Source: M3007 sp043764095 (lineage in GTDB: Bacteria > Bacteroidota > Bacteroidia > Chitinophagales > Saprospiraceae). From it: a stretch of 64,000 bases of DNA. Location of the stretch: assembly GCA_043764095.1 (NCBI GenBank), contig JAYUKX010000197.1:136971-200970 (forward strand), written 5' to 3'. Position 1 is the first letter of the stretch; the number at the start of each line of letters is the position of its first letter. Shown in pieces: positions 1 to 9,493 of this stretch. The position numbers and the translations under genes were made by a program. The notes beneath the pieces were generated by a model. It was given only the letters and a program-made list of their open reading frames with translations, was not told the origin of the DNA and did not search any database.

Positions 1-2
1 CA

Positions 3-2870
3 TTTGCTTTTTTACTCTCTGCCCATCTGTTGATCGGACAGGGTTGGGAGCGTATTTACTCTGGTGGAGGACAAGATGAAGCATTTGATGTGGAAATCAC
101 ACCAGATGGAGGTTATATTTTGGCGGGTTTCTACAACGGCAACAATCTGAACCTGATTAAAGTAGATGTAGATGGCTTTTTACAATGGAATAAGATCAAT
201 ATCGTTTCGCCTCCGGCACAGGCACTCGCAATAGAAGTAGCTCCGGACACGAGTTATTATATTACAGGATGGCAAGGAATAGGAACAGGAAGAAATGGGA
301 TGCTTGTCAAGACCGATTTTAGTGGTAATTTAATTTGGAATAAATCATTAGGGGTAAATGGCATAGACGAATTTAATGATCTTGCTTTATTATCGGATGG
401 TTCTGTTGTTTTAGTGGGTTACAGCGACAGTCCAGAACAAATGAGGGTTGTAAAAACGGCTGCTGATGGTACATTGATTTGGGCTAAAATTTTTGGTCTC
501 CCAGATTTTGAAGAGAAAGGTAGCGATGTTGTAATCGCTGAAAATGGCGATATTGTAGTGGCGGGTTTTCGACGTAAGATTCCGAACCAAAAAGATATTT
601 ATGTTGTCCGAATAGATCAGAATACAGGTGATTTGATTTGGGAGCAAGTTTATGCGATTAGCCCGATTGCAGAAGAGGAGAGTACCGGTATTACTTTAGG
701 CGGAAATGGTAGTTTTATTCTTGCAGGTTATGCTATTTTACCAGGAAGCACACAGAGTTCTCGTGGTTTGGTAATGAAAATATCTGGTACTGGTGATCCT
801 GTGCCGCTTTGGACACAAACACAAGACTTTGTAGGTAAAGCGTCCGTTTTAAATGATATTGAATCTGATGGTAAAGGTGGTTATGTTGTGACTGGCCGCA
901 CACCAGAAATAGCAGATGTAGAATCTAGTACTTATATTGCGCGTTTGGATGATATGGGAGTATTGGTGTGGGAAAATTCTGCTAAAAAATCAGGCTTAAC
1001 AGAAGGTCATGGTGTCAGCCGAGCCTCCAATGGTGGTTTTGTTGCCGTAGGTTATGCCTCCACTTCTACCAGCCCCTTGCAAGCACCTCGCTATGCTTAT
1101 ATGGTACGGACAGACGCGGATGGCAATTTGTTTACCAATTATATATCAGGCAATATTTTTAATGACCTTAATAATGACTGCGAACTTCAGTCTAATGAAG
1201 CGCCGCTAAAGAATTGGTTGATTAAGGTTTCTAGCCCCGATTTTACCCGTTATACAGCCACACAGCCGAATGGAGACTATTTTTTAATGGTGGACAGCGG
1301 CATTTACGATATAAAAGTCTATCCACCCAATGGCTATTGGTCTCCTTGTCAAAGCAGTATTACAGTACCTGTTTTGGGCTTTTATGACACTATTAGAACT
1401 GATATAGGTATCAGGAGAGATCAAATTTGTCCTTACAACGAAGTAGATATTCAAACGCCTATCTTACGTCGTTGTACCAATAATACCTATACCGTACGCT
1501 ATTGTAACTCTGGAACAAGTGCCTCCCAAAACACCAAAGTAGTTGTCGTAAAGTCTCCTGATTTTGCGATTATTTCGGCTTCTAAGCCTTACATCACCCA
1601 AGGCGATTCCTTGCTATTTGATATTGGTCTGGTATTGGCAGGCAATTGTGGTGATTTTACAATTGATGCCTTTTTGGATTGTGATGTAGCACTTACTTCT
1701 GCTCATTGTATGCGTGCTTCCATTACTCCTGATACTTTTTGCGGTGTAACTGGCTGGGATGGTGCTATTATTGAGGCCAGTGCTAAATGCAAAGATGGTC
1801 GTGTCAAACTTTCTTTGACCAATAGAGGAACAGGTGTAAATGGTAATGAGTTAGGGTATGTTATCATCGAAGAACTGATTGTATTGAGGGTTATTCCACC
1901 TAATAATGAAATTGGAATCATAGATTCCCTATTCCCAGGTGAGGATACACTGGTTTATGATATTGCCGCCACTGGTAAAACATACCGCATCATAGCAGAG
2001 CAAACCAACGGTTATCCTGGCATGAGTATTCCAACTGCTGCCATAGAAGGATGCAAAACCGATACAATGATAACGAATACATCAACGGGTTTTTACACGG
2101 TATTCCCCGAAGATGACGCAGAGCCATTTGTGGCTTCTGATTGCCAAGAAACTTATGAAACCGATTTTAATCCTGATTTTTTAAAGAGAGGCCATCCCAA
2201 GGGTTACAAAGATCCACACTATATCAAACCCCAAACTGATATAGATTATTTAATCCGATTCCAAAACACCGGTACAGATTCTGTTCACCAAGTATTCGTC
2301 AGGGACACCTTATCTCCTTGGCTAGATCCCGCGTCCGTGAGGCCGGGCACCGCGAGCCACCCTTACACTTATTCGGTGTATGGTGACGGAATTGTTCAGT
2401 TCACTTTAACGAACATTAATCTAGGTCCGACCGGTAGCAGCAATAGTGAAGGGTATGTCAAGTTCCGTGTTTCCCAAAAACCGAACGTGCCATGCGGTTC
2501 CGAAATACTAAACACCGCTGCTATCGGATTCGATTTTAACGAATCTATTTTAACCAATGAAACCTTCCACACTGTCTGTGATTCCTTTTTGGAGGTATCT
2601 GTACAGTCGAAAGAAATTTACTTCCCAGGTGCTGATCTGCGGGTCTATCCCAATCCATTCGTGGAAAGCACCACTTTTGAGGTAACAGGCGTTTTAGCAA
2701 ATTCCTATCTATTGGAGATAGTAGATGCTCAAGGTCGCTTGGTTTTTAATCGCATACACACCAATGCCACATTCCAATTGTACAGAGACCAATTACCAGC
2801 CGGATTACTTTTCTATCGGCTTGCTGCCGATGGTAAGCCAATTGCCGCCGGGAAATTACTCGTACATTAA
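3..2870 (+). CDS. T9SS type A sorting domain protein, 5' end outside window
   Basis: The frame is already open at the window edge. The residues before the first possible start (a TTG at 30) form the hydrophobic end of a signal peptide (FAFLLSAHLLIGQ), so the true start lies upstream. The visible 955 residues begin with about six propeller-like repeats of the type DGGYILAGF...LIKVDVDG. A SdrD B-like domain follows (SGNIFNDLNNDCELQ). Near residue 730 is a DUF11-like repeat (DYLIRFQNTGTDSVHQVFVRD). The C-terminus (VYPNPF, LEIVDAQGRLV) is a type A T9SS sorting domain. From these features the protein should be exported by Sec and then T9SS to the cell surface or medium. The substrate or binding partner is not apparent. 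A terminator-like hairpin lies about 420 bases downstream, after a tandem repeat. Confidence 0.9.
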   Translation, partial: FAFLLSAHLLIGQGWERIYSGGGQDEAFDVEITPDGGYILAGFYNGNNLNLIKVDVDGFLQWNKINIVSPPAQALAIEVAPDTSYYITGWQGIGTGRNGMLVKTDFSGNLIWNKSLGVNGIDEFNDLALLSDGSVVLVGYSDSPEQMRVVKTAADGTLIWAKIFGLPDFEEKGSDVVIAENGDIVVAGFRRKIPNQKDIYVVRIDQNTGDLIWEQVYAISPIAEEESTGITLGGNGSFILAGYAILPGSTQSSRGLVMKISGTGDPVPLWTQTQDFVGKASVLNDIESDGKGGYVVTGRTPEIADVESSTYIARLDDMGVLVWENSAKKSGLTEGHGVSRASNGGFVAVGYASTSTSPLQAPRYAYMVRTDADGNLFTNYISGNIFNDLNNDCELQSNEAPLKNWLIKVSSPDFTRYTATQPNGDYFLMVDSGIYDIKVYPPNGYWSPCQSSITVPVLGFYDTIRTDIGIRRDQICPYNEVDIQTPILRRCTNNTYTVRYCNSGTSASQNTKVVVVKSPDFAIISASKPYITQGDSLLFDIGLVLAGNCGDFTIDAFLDCDVALTSAHCMRASITPDTFCGVTGWDGAIIEASAKCKDGRVKLSLTNRGTGVNGNELGYVIIEELIVLRVIPPNNEIGIIDSLFPGEDTLVYDIAATGKTYRIIAEQTNGYPGMSIPTAAIEGCKTDTMITNTSTGFYTVFPEDDAEPFVASDCQETYETDFNPDFLKRGHPKGYKDPHYIKPQTDIDYLIRFQNTGTDSVHQVFVRDTLSPWLDPASVRPGTASHPYTYSVYGDGIVQFTLTNINLGPTGSSNSEGYVKFRVSQKPNVPCGSEILNTAAIGFDFNESILTNETFHTVCDSFLEVSVQSKEIYFPGADLRVYPNPFVESTTFEVTGVLANSYLLEIVDAQGRLVFNRIHTNATFQLYRDQLPAGLLFYRLAADGKPIAAGKLLVH

Positions 2871-2875
2871 ACCCA

Positions 2876-3200
2876 TACGCCGATTTTTTTAATCCATTGA
2901 TACAGATCAAAAACCGATTTTTTTTAATCTGTATTGCTCAAAACTGATTGTATTTTTTTAATCCATTGATACAGATCAAAAACCGATTTTTTTAATTTGT
3001 ATTGCTCAAAATTGATTGTCTTTTTTTAATCCATTGATACAGATCAAAAACCGATTTTTTTTAATCTGTATTGCTCAAAACTGATTGTCTTTTTTTTAAT
3101 CCCGCCTCCAGTTCAAAAACTAGTTATTTTTGTTTAATCCCATGCACAATATCAACAACTGATTTCTTTTAATCCGCATGACCAAAACTGATTGTTTGAT
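2876..3200. repeat. AT-rich tandem repeat, about 69-bp unit built of two half-units
   Basis: Three near-identical units of 68-70 bp start at about 2891, 2960 and 3028, followed by a decayed fourth and fragments. Each unit contains two related halves of 30-38 bases. The halves share AAAAC(C/T)GATT, then a run of T, then TTAATC, and then a variable 10-13 base tail (TGTATTGCTC or ATTGATACAGATC). About ten half-units can be counted. There is no open frame. A lone similar half-unit (GTTTTAATCCACTATTCCC) occurs near 5550, after yidD. The function is unknown. The rest of the gene-free stretch up to 3344 holds only a hairpin and a second copy of CGGCCATCCCACTTA at 3230. Confidence 0.85.
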
Positions 3201-3285
3201 CCAAAGCCTTCTCTCTACATTGAGAGCGGCCATCCCACTTATTTTTTAGCCTAACTTTGAAAAACAAATTACACCATTTTGATAG

Positions 3286-3316
3286 GCCATCCCACTTAGT
3301 TGCGGGATGGCTTTTT
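3286..3316 (+). terminator. Rho-independent terminator-like hairpin
   Basis: GCCATCCC at 3286-3293 pairs with GGGATGGC at 3304-3311 around a short loop and is followed by five T. The T run lies on the plus strand. It lies between the end of the T9SS gene and the convergent peptidase gene. Confidence 0.7.
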
Positions 3317-3344
3317 CAGTTTTTCTAGTATACGTTTCTTCTGA

Positions 3345-5198
3345 CTATTGTTCCCAAGAATTATTGCTATAATCAATATCTGCTAAGCGTTTTGTCGGGT
3401 CAATTTCAACTTTTGCTACCTTTTTCATTTTTTCTGGTATTTCAAATGAAAACTCCATATCAACCCAACGGTGATCAGGCAAAACGGTTCGTTCCATATT
3501 GTTTTCTGCCGGTTTTGCACCCCGCATAGATTCCAACGGGATATAAAATAGTTCTTTGTCACCATTGTTGTACGTCACAACAATATCCAAAGGCATTGCA
3601 AAAATATCTGATTGTGTGATGGTCACTTTTGTTGTTTTGCGGTCTTCTTTTTCAACCGATTTTACGGCATAATCAATCGTATTTGTGGTATTTACCCAGT
3701 CCTCTTTGTACCAATCTAATTCGAGACCACTTTCTTTTTCAAAAATTCGAATCAAATCATTCGTATTGGGGTGTTTAAATTTCCAAGTATTGAAATACCG
3801 TAACATACTCTTATCGAAGGATGGTTTTCCAATAATATACTCCATTTGGGTCAAAAACACGCATCCTTTTACATAAACGGCCAAAGAATAGCCGTAATTG
3901 GTTTTAAAGTGATCTCCGTGTACGGTAAGCGGTTCTTCTTTGCCGCTGGTAGCCAAGGCTGTATAACCTTTTAAATTACCTTCCCAGTATTGTTCTTCCG
4001 CTTTTTTGTTGCCCATTAATCCTTCGCGTGCTAGTTCGTTTTCAACATAAGATTCTGCCCAGGAGGTAAAACCTTCATCCATCCAACCATAAAGCGACTC
4101 ATTGGTGCCCAATATCATTTGATACCAGGAGTGGAGTTGTTCGTGAACGGCCACCCCCACAAGGCTGTTGAGGGATCTGTTGCCAGTAATAAGCGTAGCC
4201 ATGGGGTACTCCATACCGCCATCACCACCTTGGATAAAAGCGTATTCTTTATAGGGATATTTACCACATTTGTTGTTCATGTGTGTGCGCGCACGACTCA
4301 TTATTGCAGGGAGTTTGAGCCATTGGTCTTCGTACGGTTTTCCGGAAAGCCAGAAAAAGCGCATCGTGCTACCATCCTCAGCTTTGATAGCGGCTTGTTT
4401 ATACTCGGTGTCGGCAGCCCACACAAAATCATGAACATTGGGTGCTAAAAAATGATAATGGAGCAAATTGCCTGCTGGTTGTTGGGCAGTAGAACCAGCA
4501 GATTCATAACCATAACCAATTTCTTGTGGGTTTTGTAGGTAGCCTCCCGCTGCTACCACGTATTTTTTGTCGATATGAATCGTCACATCAAAATCGCCCC
4601 AAACACCGTAAAATTCACGTGCAACATAAGGATTTGAATGCCAGCCCTGGTAATCGTATTCGCACATTTTAGGATACCATTGTGCCATAGAATAATCAAC
4701 ACCTTCCTTATTATCGCGCCCCGAGCGGCGAATTTGGATGGGCACTTGTGCATCCCATACCATATCGAATCGAACAGTTTTGCCGGGTAATATGGCATTA
4801 GGTAAGGTAACTTCCAAAATCGTTTCGTTGGTCTCAAAAGAGCATTTAGCGCCTTCCATCGTCAACGTCTTTACGTTGATATAGCCTTGCTCATCAGGTT
4901 TTAATTTGGCAATACGATCGGCTACCCTGGCATCTGCATCTGCTATGGTGCGCGAACGCACATCCATCATACTTCCTGGCTGGAACGCATTAAAATACAA
5001 ATGATAAAATACTTTGTCTAAGGTATCGGGGCTGTTATTGGTGTATTCCAACTGCATGGAGCCTTGGTACTGGTGCGCTTTGGCATCCATATTGATGTCC
5101 ATCACATATTTGACGCGCTGTTGCCAACGGTCGGGTTGTGCCGTTACTGTTGCTGATAAAAGCAATCCGAAAAGGGCAAAAAAGAGTATTCTTTCCAT
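3345..5198 (-). CDS. M1 family metallopeptidase (aminopeptidase N-like)
   Basis: This 617-residue protein is a gluzincin peptidase expected to remove N-terminal residues from peptides. A zinc site HEQLH (residues 352-356) is followed by exactly 18 residues and then the third ligand E375 in WMDEGF. The exopeptidase motif appears as GMEYP (328-332), with Tyr where the classic GAMEN motif has Asn. The chosen ATG gives a clean signal peptide (MERILFFALFGLLLSATVTAQ). The longer frame starting at 5237 would put 13 poorly hydrophobic residues in front of it. No T9SS sorting domain is present, so it is probably periplasmic or bound to the outer membrane. The residues after the catalytic domain form a beta-rich C-terminal part. 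The gene is divergent from yidD. Confidence 0.92.
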   Translation of the reverse strand: MERILFFALFGLLLSATVTAQPDRWQQRVKYVMDINMDAKAHQYQGSMQLEYTNNSPDTLDKVFYHLYFNAFQPGSMMDVRSRTIADADARVADRIAKLKPDEQGYINVKTLTMEGAKCSFETNETILEVTLPNAILPGKTVRFDMVWDAQVPIQIRRSGRDNKEGVDYSMAQWYPKMCEYDYQGWHSNPYVAREFYGVWGDFDVTIHIDKKYVVAAGGYLQNPQEIGYGYESAGSTAQQPAGNLLHYHFLAPNVHDFVWAADTEYKQAAIKAEDGSTMRFFWLSGKPYEDQWLKLPAIMSRARTHMNNKCGKYPYKEYAFIQGGDGGMEYPMATLITGNRSLNSLVGVAVHEQLHSWYQMILGTNESLYGWMDEGFTSWAESYVENELAREGLMGNKKAEEQYWEGNLKGYTALATSGKEEPLTVHGDHFKTNYGYSLAVYVKGCVFLTQMEYIIGKPSFDKSMLRYFNTWKFKHPNTNDLIRIFEKESGLELDWYKEDWVNTTNTIDYAVKSVEKEDRKTTKVTITQSDIFAMPLDIVVTYNNGDKELFYIPLESMRGAKPAENNMERTVLPDHRWVDMEFSFEIPEKMKKVAKVEIDPTKRLADIDYSNNSWEQ

Positions 5199-5284
5199 AA
5201 TTAAAAAAATTTGCCGCAATGTTACGATAAAGATCAACAGTACTTATGAAAATATGCTTTAAAACCCTTAATTTTGCTCCGATT

Positions 5285-5521
5285 ATGCTGAAATACCTCT
5301 TCATTATTCCGATTAAGATTTACCAAGTTACGTTGTCTCCCTTGTTAGGAGCCAATAAATGCCGCTATACGCCTACTTGTTCGCATTATGCGGTAGAGGC
5401 GTTGCATGAGTGGGGCTTTTTCAAAGGTTCTTATTTAGCAGCAAAAAGAATTTTAAGTTGCCATCCTTGGGGCGGTTTTGGCGAAGATCCTGTACCCAAA
5501 AAAGAAAAACCTAAAGATTAA
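5285..5521 (+). CDS. yidD: Membrane protein insertion efficiency factor YidD
   Basis: This 78-residue protein carries the YidD signature: PIKIYQVTLSPLLGANKCRYTPTCSHYAVEA, with the three conserved cysteines in the CRYTPTC...LSCHPWG region, and an amphipathic N-terminus. It is a small inner-membrane-associated protein thought to help YidC insert membrane proteins. I chose the internal ATG at 5285 rather than 5246, because family members begin a few residues before the helix. A -7 element (TAATTTTG, 5269-5276) also lies within the longer reading and would leave almost no leader. The usual partners rpmH, rnpA and yidC are not adjacent. Confidence 0.9.
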   Translation: MLKYLFIIPIKIYQVTLSPLLGANKCRYTPTCSHYAVEALHEWGFFKGSYLAAKRILSCHPWGGFGEDPVPKKEKPKD

Positions 5522-5716
5522 TTCAATACCATTCCTAAATTTTTTTTGTTTTAATCCACTATTCCCACTACTGTATAAGTTTTCATGAGCAGCAACACTA
5601 AACTGTTTGTTAATTGGACATAAGCGAACACGAAATCAATTGCGTTGTCGTTTGTGTGCCGGACAAAACATAACCATTTCCATTCTATGCTCAAAAAATA
5701 CCACTCCTTTGCAAAA

Positions 5717-8700
5717 ATGACCATTTGTTTTAAAAAACTGCTCTTCACTTTATCCGTATTTGTACCATTACTCTCTTTTGCACAAGCCGTTGAAAATTGT
5801 ACCAATGGTATTGACGACGACGGCGATGGCCTCATCGATTGTTACGATACCGATTGTACTTGTACGGGGCAATGTGATGATTTTTACTATACCACTTGTA
5901 ATGCTGATTGTTATTATATTCCACCTTGCGGTCAGGTTTCATTAGGTGTACAGTGGGCAAGTCCCGCTGAAACGGATACTTATTCTCCACTTGTAGCAGG
6001 AGATATGGACAAAGATGGTATTCCTGAAATTGTAACCTATCATTGTGAAAATAAAAACATTTTTATTATTGATGGTAAAACAGGTGCTACAAAATTGACA
6101 ATCGTATCTCCAACTGATTTGCCTGGTGGCACAGCACCCGCGATTGCCGATTTGGATAAAGATGGCTTTGGTGAAATTGTTATTATCGGTAATGACCGAA
6201 TTTTGCGCTGTTATTCCCACTTGGGTGCTTTGAAATTTGCCTCTAGCGTCCAAGTAGGTTATAACCAACGGTACCGTTTTTCGGTACCCAATATTGCCGA
6301 TTTTGACCATGATGGATGGCCGGAAATCAATGTAGGCAATCAAGTATTTAGTGGACAAACGGGGGCATTATTGGCTTCTGGTGACAATACAATGTCGGCT
6401 GGCGAGCATCCATTTAGGAAAAATAATGGTTTCTCATTTAATATGCCAGTTGCAATTGACGCATTGCCAGATAGTTTTTGCCCCGATTGCCAAGGACTTG
6501 AAATTGTGGCGGGTAACCAAGTCTTATCTGTAAATTTGGTAACTGGAGCTGTTACTGTTGTGGTCTCTGCGCCTGCTGCGTATTCGGATGGCTTTACGAG
6601 TGTAGCCGATATTGATAAAGATGGTGATTTAGATGCCATTGTACAAGGCCAAAAAAACAATTGGAACCATGCTTATTGCTGGGATATTCAAACCCCAACT
6701 ATTCTGCGTGAATTCAAATTGTTAAACAATTATATAGAAGGTGCAAGTCGTATTAATGTAGCCGATTTGAACGGCGACGGCCAGTTGGAGGTTAGTTTTG
6801 TGTGTTATCCTTGGCTGTATGCCTTGAAGAATAATTTTACCCAAATGTGGAAAAGCCAAACATTTGACGCGTCATCCATTACTTGTTCGAGCATTTTTGA
6901 TTTTTGTGGTGATGGCACTGCCGATGTGGTGTATCGTGGTCAAGCAAAATTACAAATATTGGAAGGTGCAACAGGGCAAATAAAATGGGAAGATAATTGC
7001 ACCTCTGCAACACATATTGAAAATCCTTTGATTTTGGATGTTGATGCGGATGGACAAACTGAAATAGTCATTGAATGCGGTGCTGGCGGTGCTTCTGGTC
7101 ATGTAGTTTGTTACGAAGCAGTGGGCGCACCGGGTATTTCTTCCCGTCCAGTATGGAACCAACATGGATATTTTAGTACCAATATCAATGATGATTTGAG
7201 TGTGCCTCAGTACCAACAAAATCATCATATTGTAGGAGATAGTTTGAAAATGAATAATTTCCTCAATCAGTTTTTTAACCCCAGTTTCCCTTCTCCCGAT
7301 GGTGGTATTTCATTTGTGAAGGCCACTTGTATTAAAGATTCTGTTCAAATAACATTAGAAGTTTGTAACACTGGTGATAATATACTCCCCGCCCAAATGC
7401 CAGTTTCTGTTTATCGGGGCAATCCGCTTGTACAAGCAGCAGTTTGGATTGGGGCTGCTCCTATTGGCCTTCCTGTAGCATTGGGGGCGTGTAATTCAAT
7501 TACCGTAAAAGTACCGCGTGATTTGGTGATAAATGATACGATTTATATCGCCTTGAATGACGATAACTCCGAATCAACGCCTTATAATCTGAGCCAATTC
7601 CCGATTACTAGCCTTGGCGAATGCGGCTTTACCAATAATTTTACTAAGTTTTTCTATGCCTATAAACCTGAAACGGTATTTTTAGGTAATGATACCTTGA
7701 TTTGTGATAATGCCACGATCGCACTCAATGCTTCGGGTAATGATTTAATCAGTTTTGTTTGGCAAAATGGAACTACCGGCCCAAATTTCACGGTACCAGA
7801 TGCGGGTGTTTTTTGGGTGAAATCCACAGACATTTGCGGAGTGGTGCAAACGGATACGCTGGTAGTTGGTATAGATAGTAGCACCGTGGTGGTGCTTGGA
7901 CCTGATTTGTCCATTTGCAAGGGAGAAACAGTAACTATTGCCGAAAGTGGTTTTGATTATTATGCATGGAAACCTGGGCCAGTATATGATTGTACCAATT
8001 GCTCGTCTGTTACGGCTTATCGCCAAAATTCGGGAAATATTATTTTGGAAGCGGGATTTATCAACGGTTGCAAAAGCACGGATACTTTATTTTTGACAGT
8101 AAATGATACGTTTTATGTAAAAATAGATACGCTGGTGTGTAAAGGCGACGTAGTCACCAAACTCAATACTGTAATCATCCCCGGTACATCAAAGTTGTTC
8201 CCATTATCTACTATACAAGGCTGTGATTCAACGATTTATATCAATGTTATAGCCAAGGATACTTTTGCTACTGCGCAAAGTGAAACGATTTGCCCCGAAG
8301 GTTCGTTTATTATTTTTGGTCAAAGTCAGAATAAGGCAGGTAAGTACATCAAAGTATTTATGGCAAAAAATGGTTGTGATTCAACGCATACCGTGGAATT
8401 GATTGTTCAGCCCTTGATTACGTTTGGAATTACCTCGGATTCATCTTGCCTCAACGAGCCAACAGGTAGTATAAGGGCTATGGTTGACGGCGGTAAACCG
8501 CCGTATCTATATAAATGGTCGCCTATTTTGCCCAACGATGCCGATATAGATGAATTGCCGCCGGGTAACTATCAATTGACCATTACAGATGCAAACAATT
8601 GCACCGAAACAGGAAATATCAATGTATTTGGTTATCCGCCGATCATTGCCGAAATTACAGCAGATTCAGTACGGTGTTTTGGTGAAAATAATGGCCAAAT

Positions 8701-9403
8701 CAATATCAAATCGCCCGATAATAGTTTGATGTATAGCCTTGATGGTGCTCCATTTGTAGCAACAAACCAATATCCGGGTTTGATCGCCAAAAACTATATT
8801 GTCTATACTATTGATACTTACGGGTGTAGTGATACAACGGACTTAAGGGTGTCGCAACCCGGTCAATTATTGTTGGATTTGCCACGAGATACAGCACTTT
8901 ACTTTGGGGATTCCTTGCAACTCAATATCCTCACTACGGCGACTAATATTGTCCGATATGCTTGGGATAATACCGATTTTTTGAGGGATTCCAATGCGTT
9001 AACAACTTATACTCAACCGCATTACTCCATTCGTTATACGCTAACAGTGACAGATGTACATGGGTGTACATCATCCGACCAAATGACTATTATGATTGAA
9101 CGGATTAAACAGGTTTTTGTCCCAAATGTATTTGCTATGAATCCTTCGGATGACCAAAATAGTAGATTCTCACCTGGATTTGGTGCTTCCGTACAACGTG
9201 TCAAACGGTTTCAGGTATTTGATCGTTGGGGGGATCTGGTGCATAGCAAGGAAAATAGAATGCCTGACGATGCTGATTTACAATGGGATGGCAGTTTGCG
9301 GAGTAAAACAGCCAATTCAGGGGTGTATATTTGGTTGTTAGAAGTTGAATTGATTGATGGAACCATTGAAATGTATAAGGGCGATGTCACTTTGATTAGA
9401 TGA
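5717..9403 (+). CDS. VCBS/FG-GAP and SprB-repeat protein with T9SS type B (CHU_C) domain
   Basis: This is a large secreted protein of about 1228 residues. The selected ATG gives a typical signal peptide (MTICFKKLLFTLSVFVPLL, ending in SFAQA). Earlier ATGs at 5687 and 5645 would add charged residues before it. After the common ENCTNGIDDDGDGLIDC motif come six or more FG-GAP/VCBS calcium-type repeats (DMDKDGIPEIV, DLDKDGFGEIV, DFDHDGWPEIN, DIDKDGDLDAI, DLNGDGQLEV, DVDADGQTEIV). Then come Ig-like segments and one or two SprB-type repeats (GGKPPYLYKWS...LPPGNYQLTITDANNC). The last 95 residues (VFVPNVFAMNP..., FQVFDRWGDLV) are the gliding-motility-associated type B sorting domain. It is probably a surface adhesin or matrix protein exported by T9SS. 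No catalytic domain is seen. Confidence 0.9.
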   Translation: MTICFKKLLFTLSVFVPLLSFAQAVENCTNGIDDDGDGLIDCYDTDCTCTGQCDDFYYTTCNADCYYIPPCGQVSLGVQWASPAETDTYSPLVAGDMDKDGIPEIVTYHCENKNIFIIDGKTGATKLTIVSPTDLPGGTAPAIADLDKDGFGEIVIIGNDRILRCYSHLGALKFASSVQVGYNQRYRFSVPNIADFDHDGWPEINVGNQVFSGQTGALLASGDNTMSAGEHPFRKNNGFSFNMPVAIDALPDSFCPDCQGLEIVAGNQVLSVNLVTGAVTVVVSAPAAYSDGFTSVADIDKDGDLDAIVQGQKNNWNHAYCWDIQTPTILREFKLLNNYIEGASRINVADLNGDGQLEVSFVCYPWLYALKNNFTQMWKSQTFDASSITCSSIFDFCGDGTADVVYRGQAKLQILEGATGQIKWEDNCTSATHIENPLILDVDADGQTEIVIECGAGGASGHVVCYEAVGAPGISSRPVWNQHGYFSTNINDDLSVPQYQQNHHIVGDSLKMNNFLNQFFNPSFPSPDGGISFVKATCIKDSVQITLEVCNTGDNILPAQMPVSVYRGNPLVQAAVWIGAAPIGLPVALGACNSITVKVPRDLVINDTIYIALNDDNSESTPYNLSQFPITSLGECGFTNNFTKFFYAYKPETVFLGNDTLICDNATIALNASGNDLISFVWQNGTTGPNFTVPDAGVFWVKSTDICGVVQTDTLVVGIDSSTVVVLGPDLSICKGETVTIAESGFDYYAWKPGPVYDCTNCSSVTAYRQNSGNIILEAGFINGCKSTDTLFLTVNDTFYVKIDTLVCKGDVVTKLNTVIIPGTSKLFPLSTIQGCDSTIYINVIAKDTFATAQSETICPEGSFIIFGQSQNKAGKYIKVFMAKNGCDSTHTVELIVQPLITFGITSDSSCLNEPTGSIRAMVDGGKPPYLYKWSPILPNDADIDELPPGNYQLTITDANNCTETGNINVFGYPPIIAEITADSVRCFGENNGQINIKSPDNSLMYSLDGAPFVATNQYPGLIAKNYIVYTIDTYGCSDTTDLRVSQPGQLLLDLPRDTALYFGDSLQLNILTTATNIVRYAWDNTDFLRDSNALTTYTQPHYSIRYTLTVTDVHGCTSSDQMTIMIERIKQVFVPNVFAMNPSDDQNSRFSPGFGASVQRVKRFQVFDRWGDLVHSKENRMPDDADLQWDGSLRSKTANSGVYIWLLEVELIDGTIEMYKGDVTLIR

Positions 9404-9411
9404 GTATTGAG

Positions 9412-9472
9412 TTGGATGTATAAAACAATTGTCGTAAAAAGGTGTTTTGATGCAATAGTTTTATACATCTAA
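9412..9472. terminator. Long inverted repeat, probable transcription end signal
   Basis: The 20 bases at 9412-9431 match the reverse complement of 9453-9472 at 18 positions; the shared core is GATGTATAAAAC. The loop is about 21 bases. It directly follows the CHU_C gene and precedes the MFS gene. There is no T run, so it may act as an mRNA 3'-end stabiliser rather than a classic terminator. Confidence 0.5.
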
Positions 9473-9493
9473 TTCATTCTAAAATTCTTTTTT

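Noticed and set aside
30..32. TTG at 30 as the start of the first gene
   Set aside because: The frame is open to the window edge and the preceding residues continue a signal peptide, so the gene begins outside the window.
2876..3200. CRISPR array
   Set aside because: The repeats are regular, but the sequence between conserved words is itself repeated, so there are no unique spacers, and no cas genes are present.
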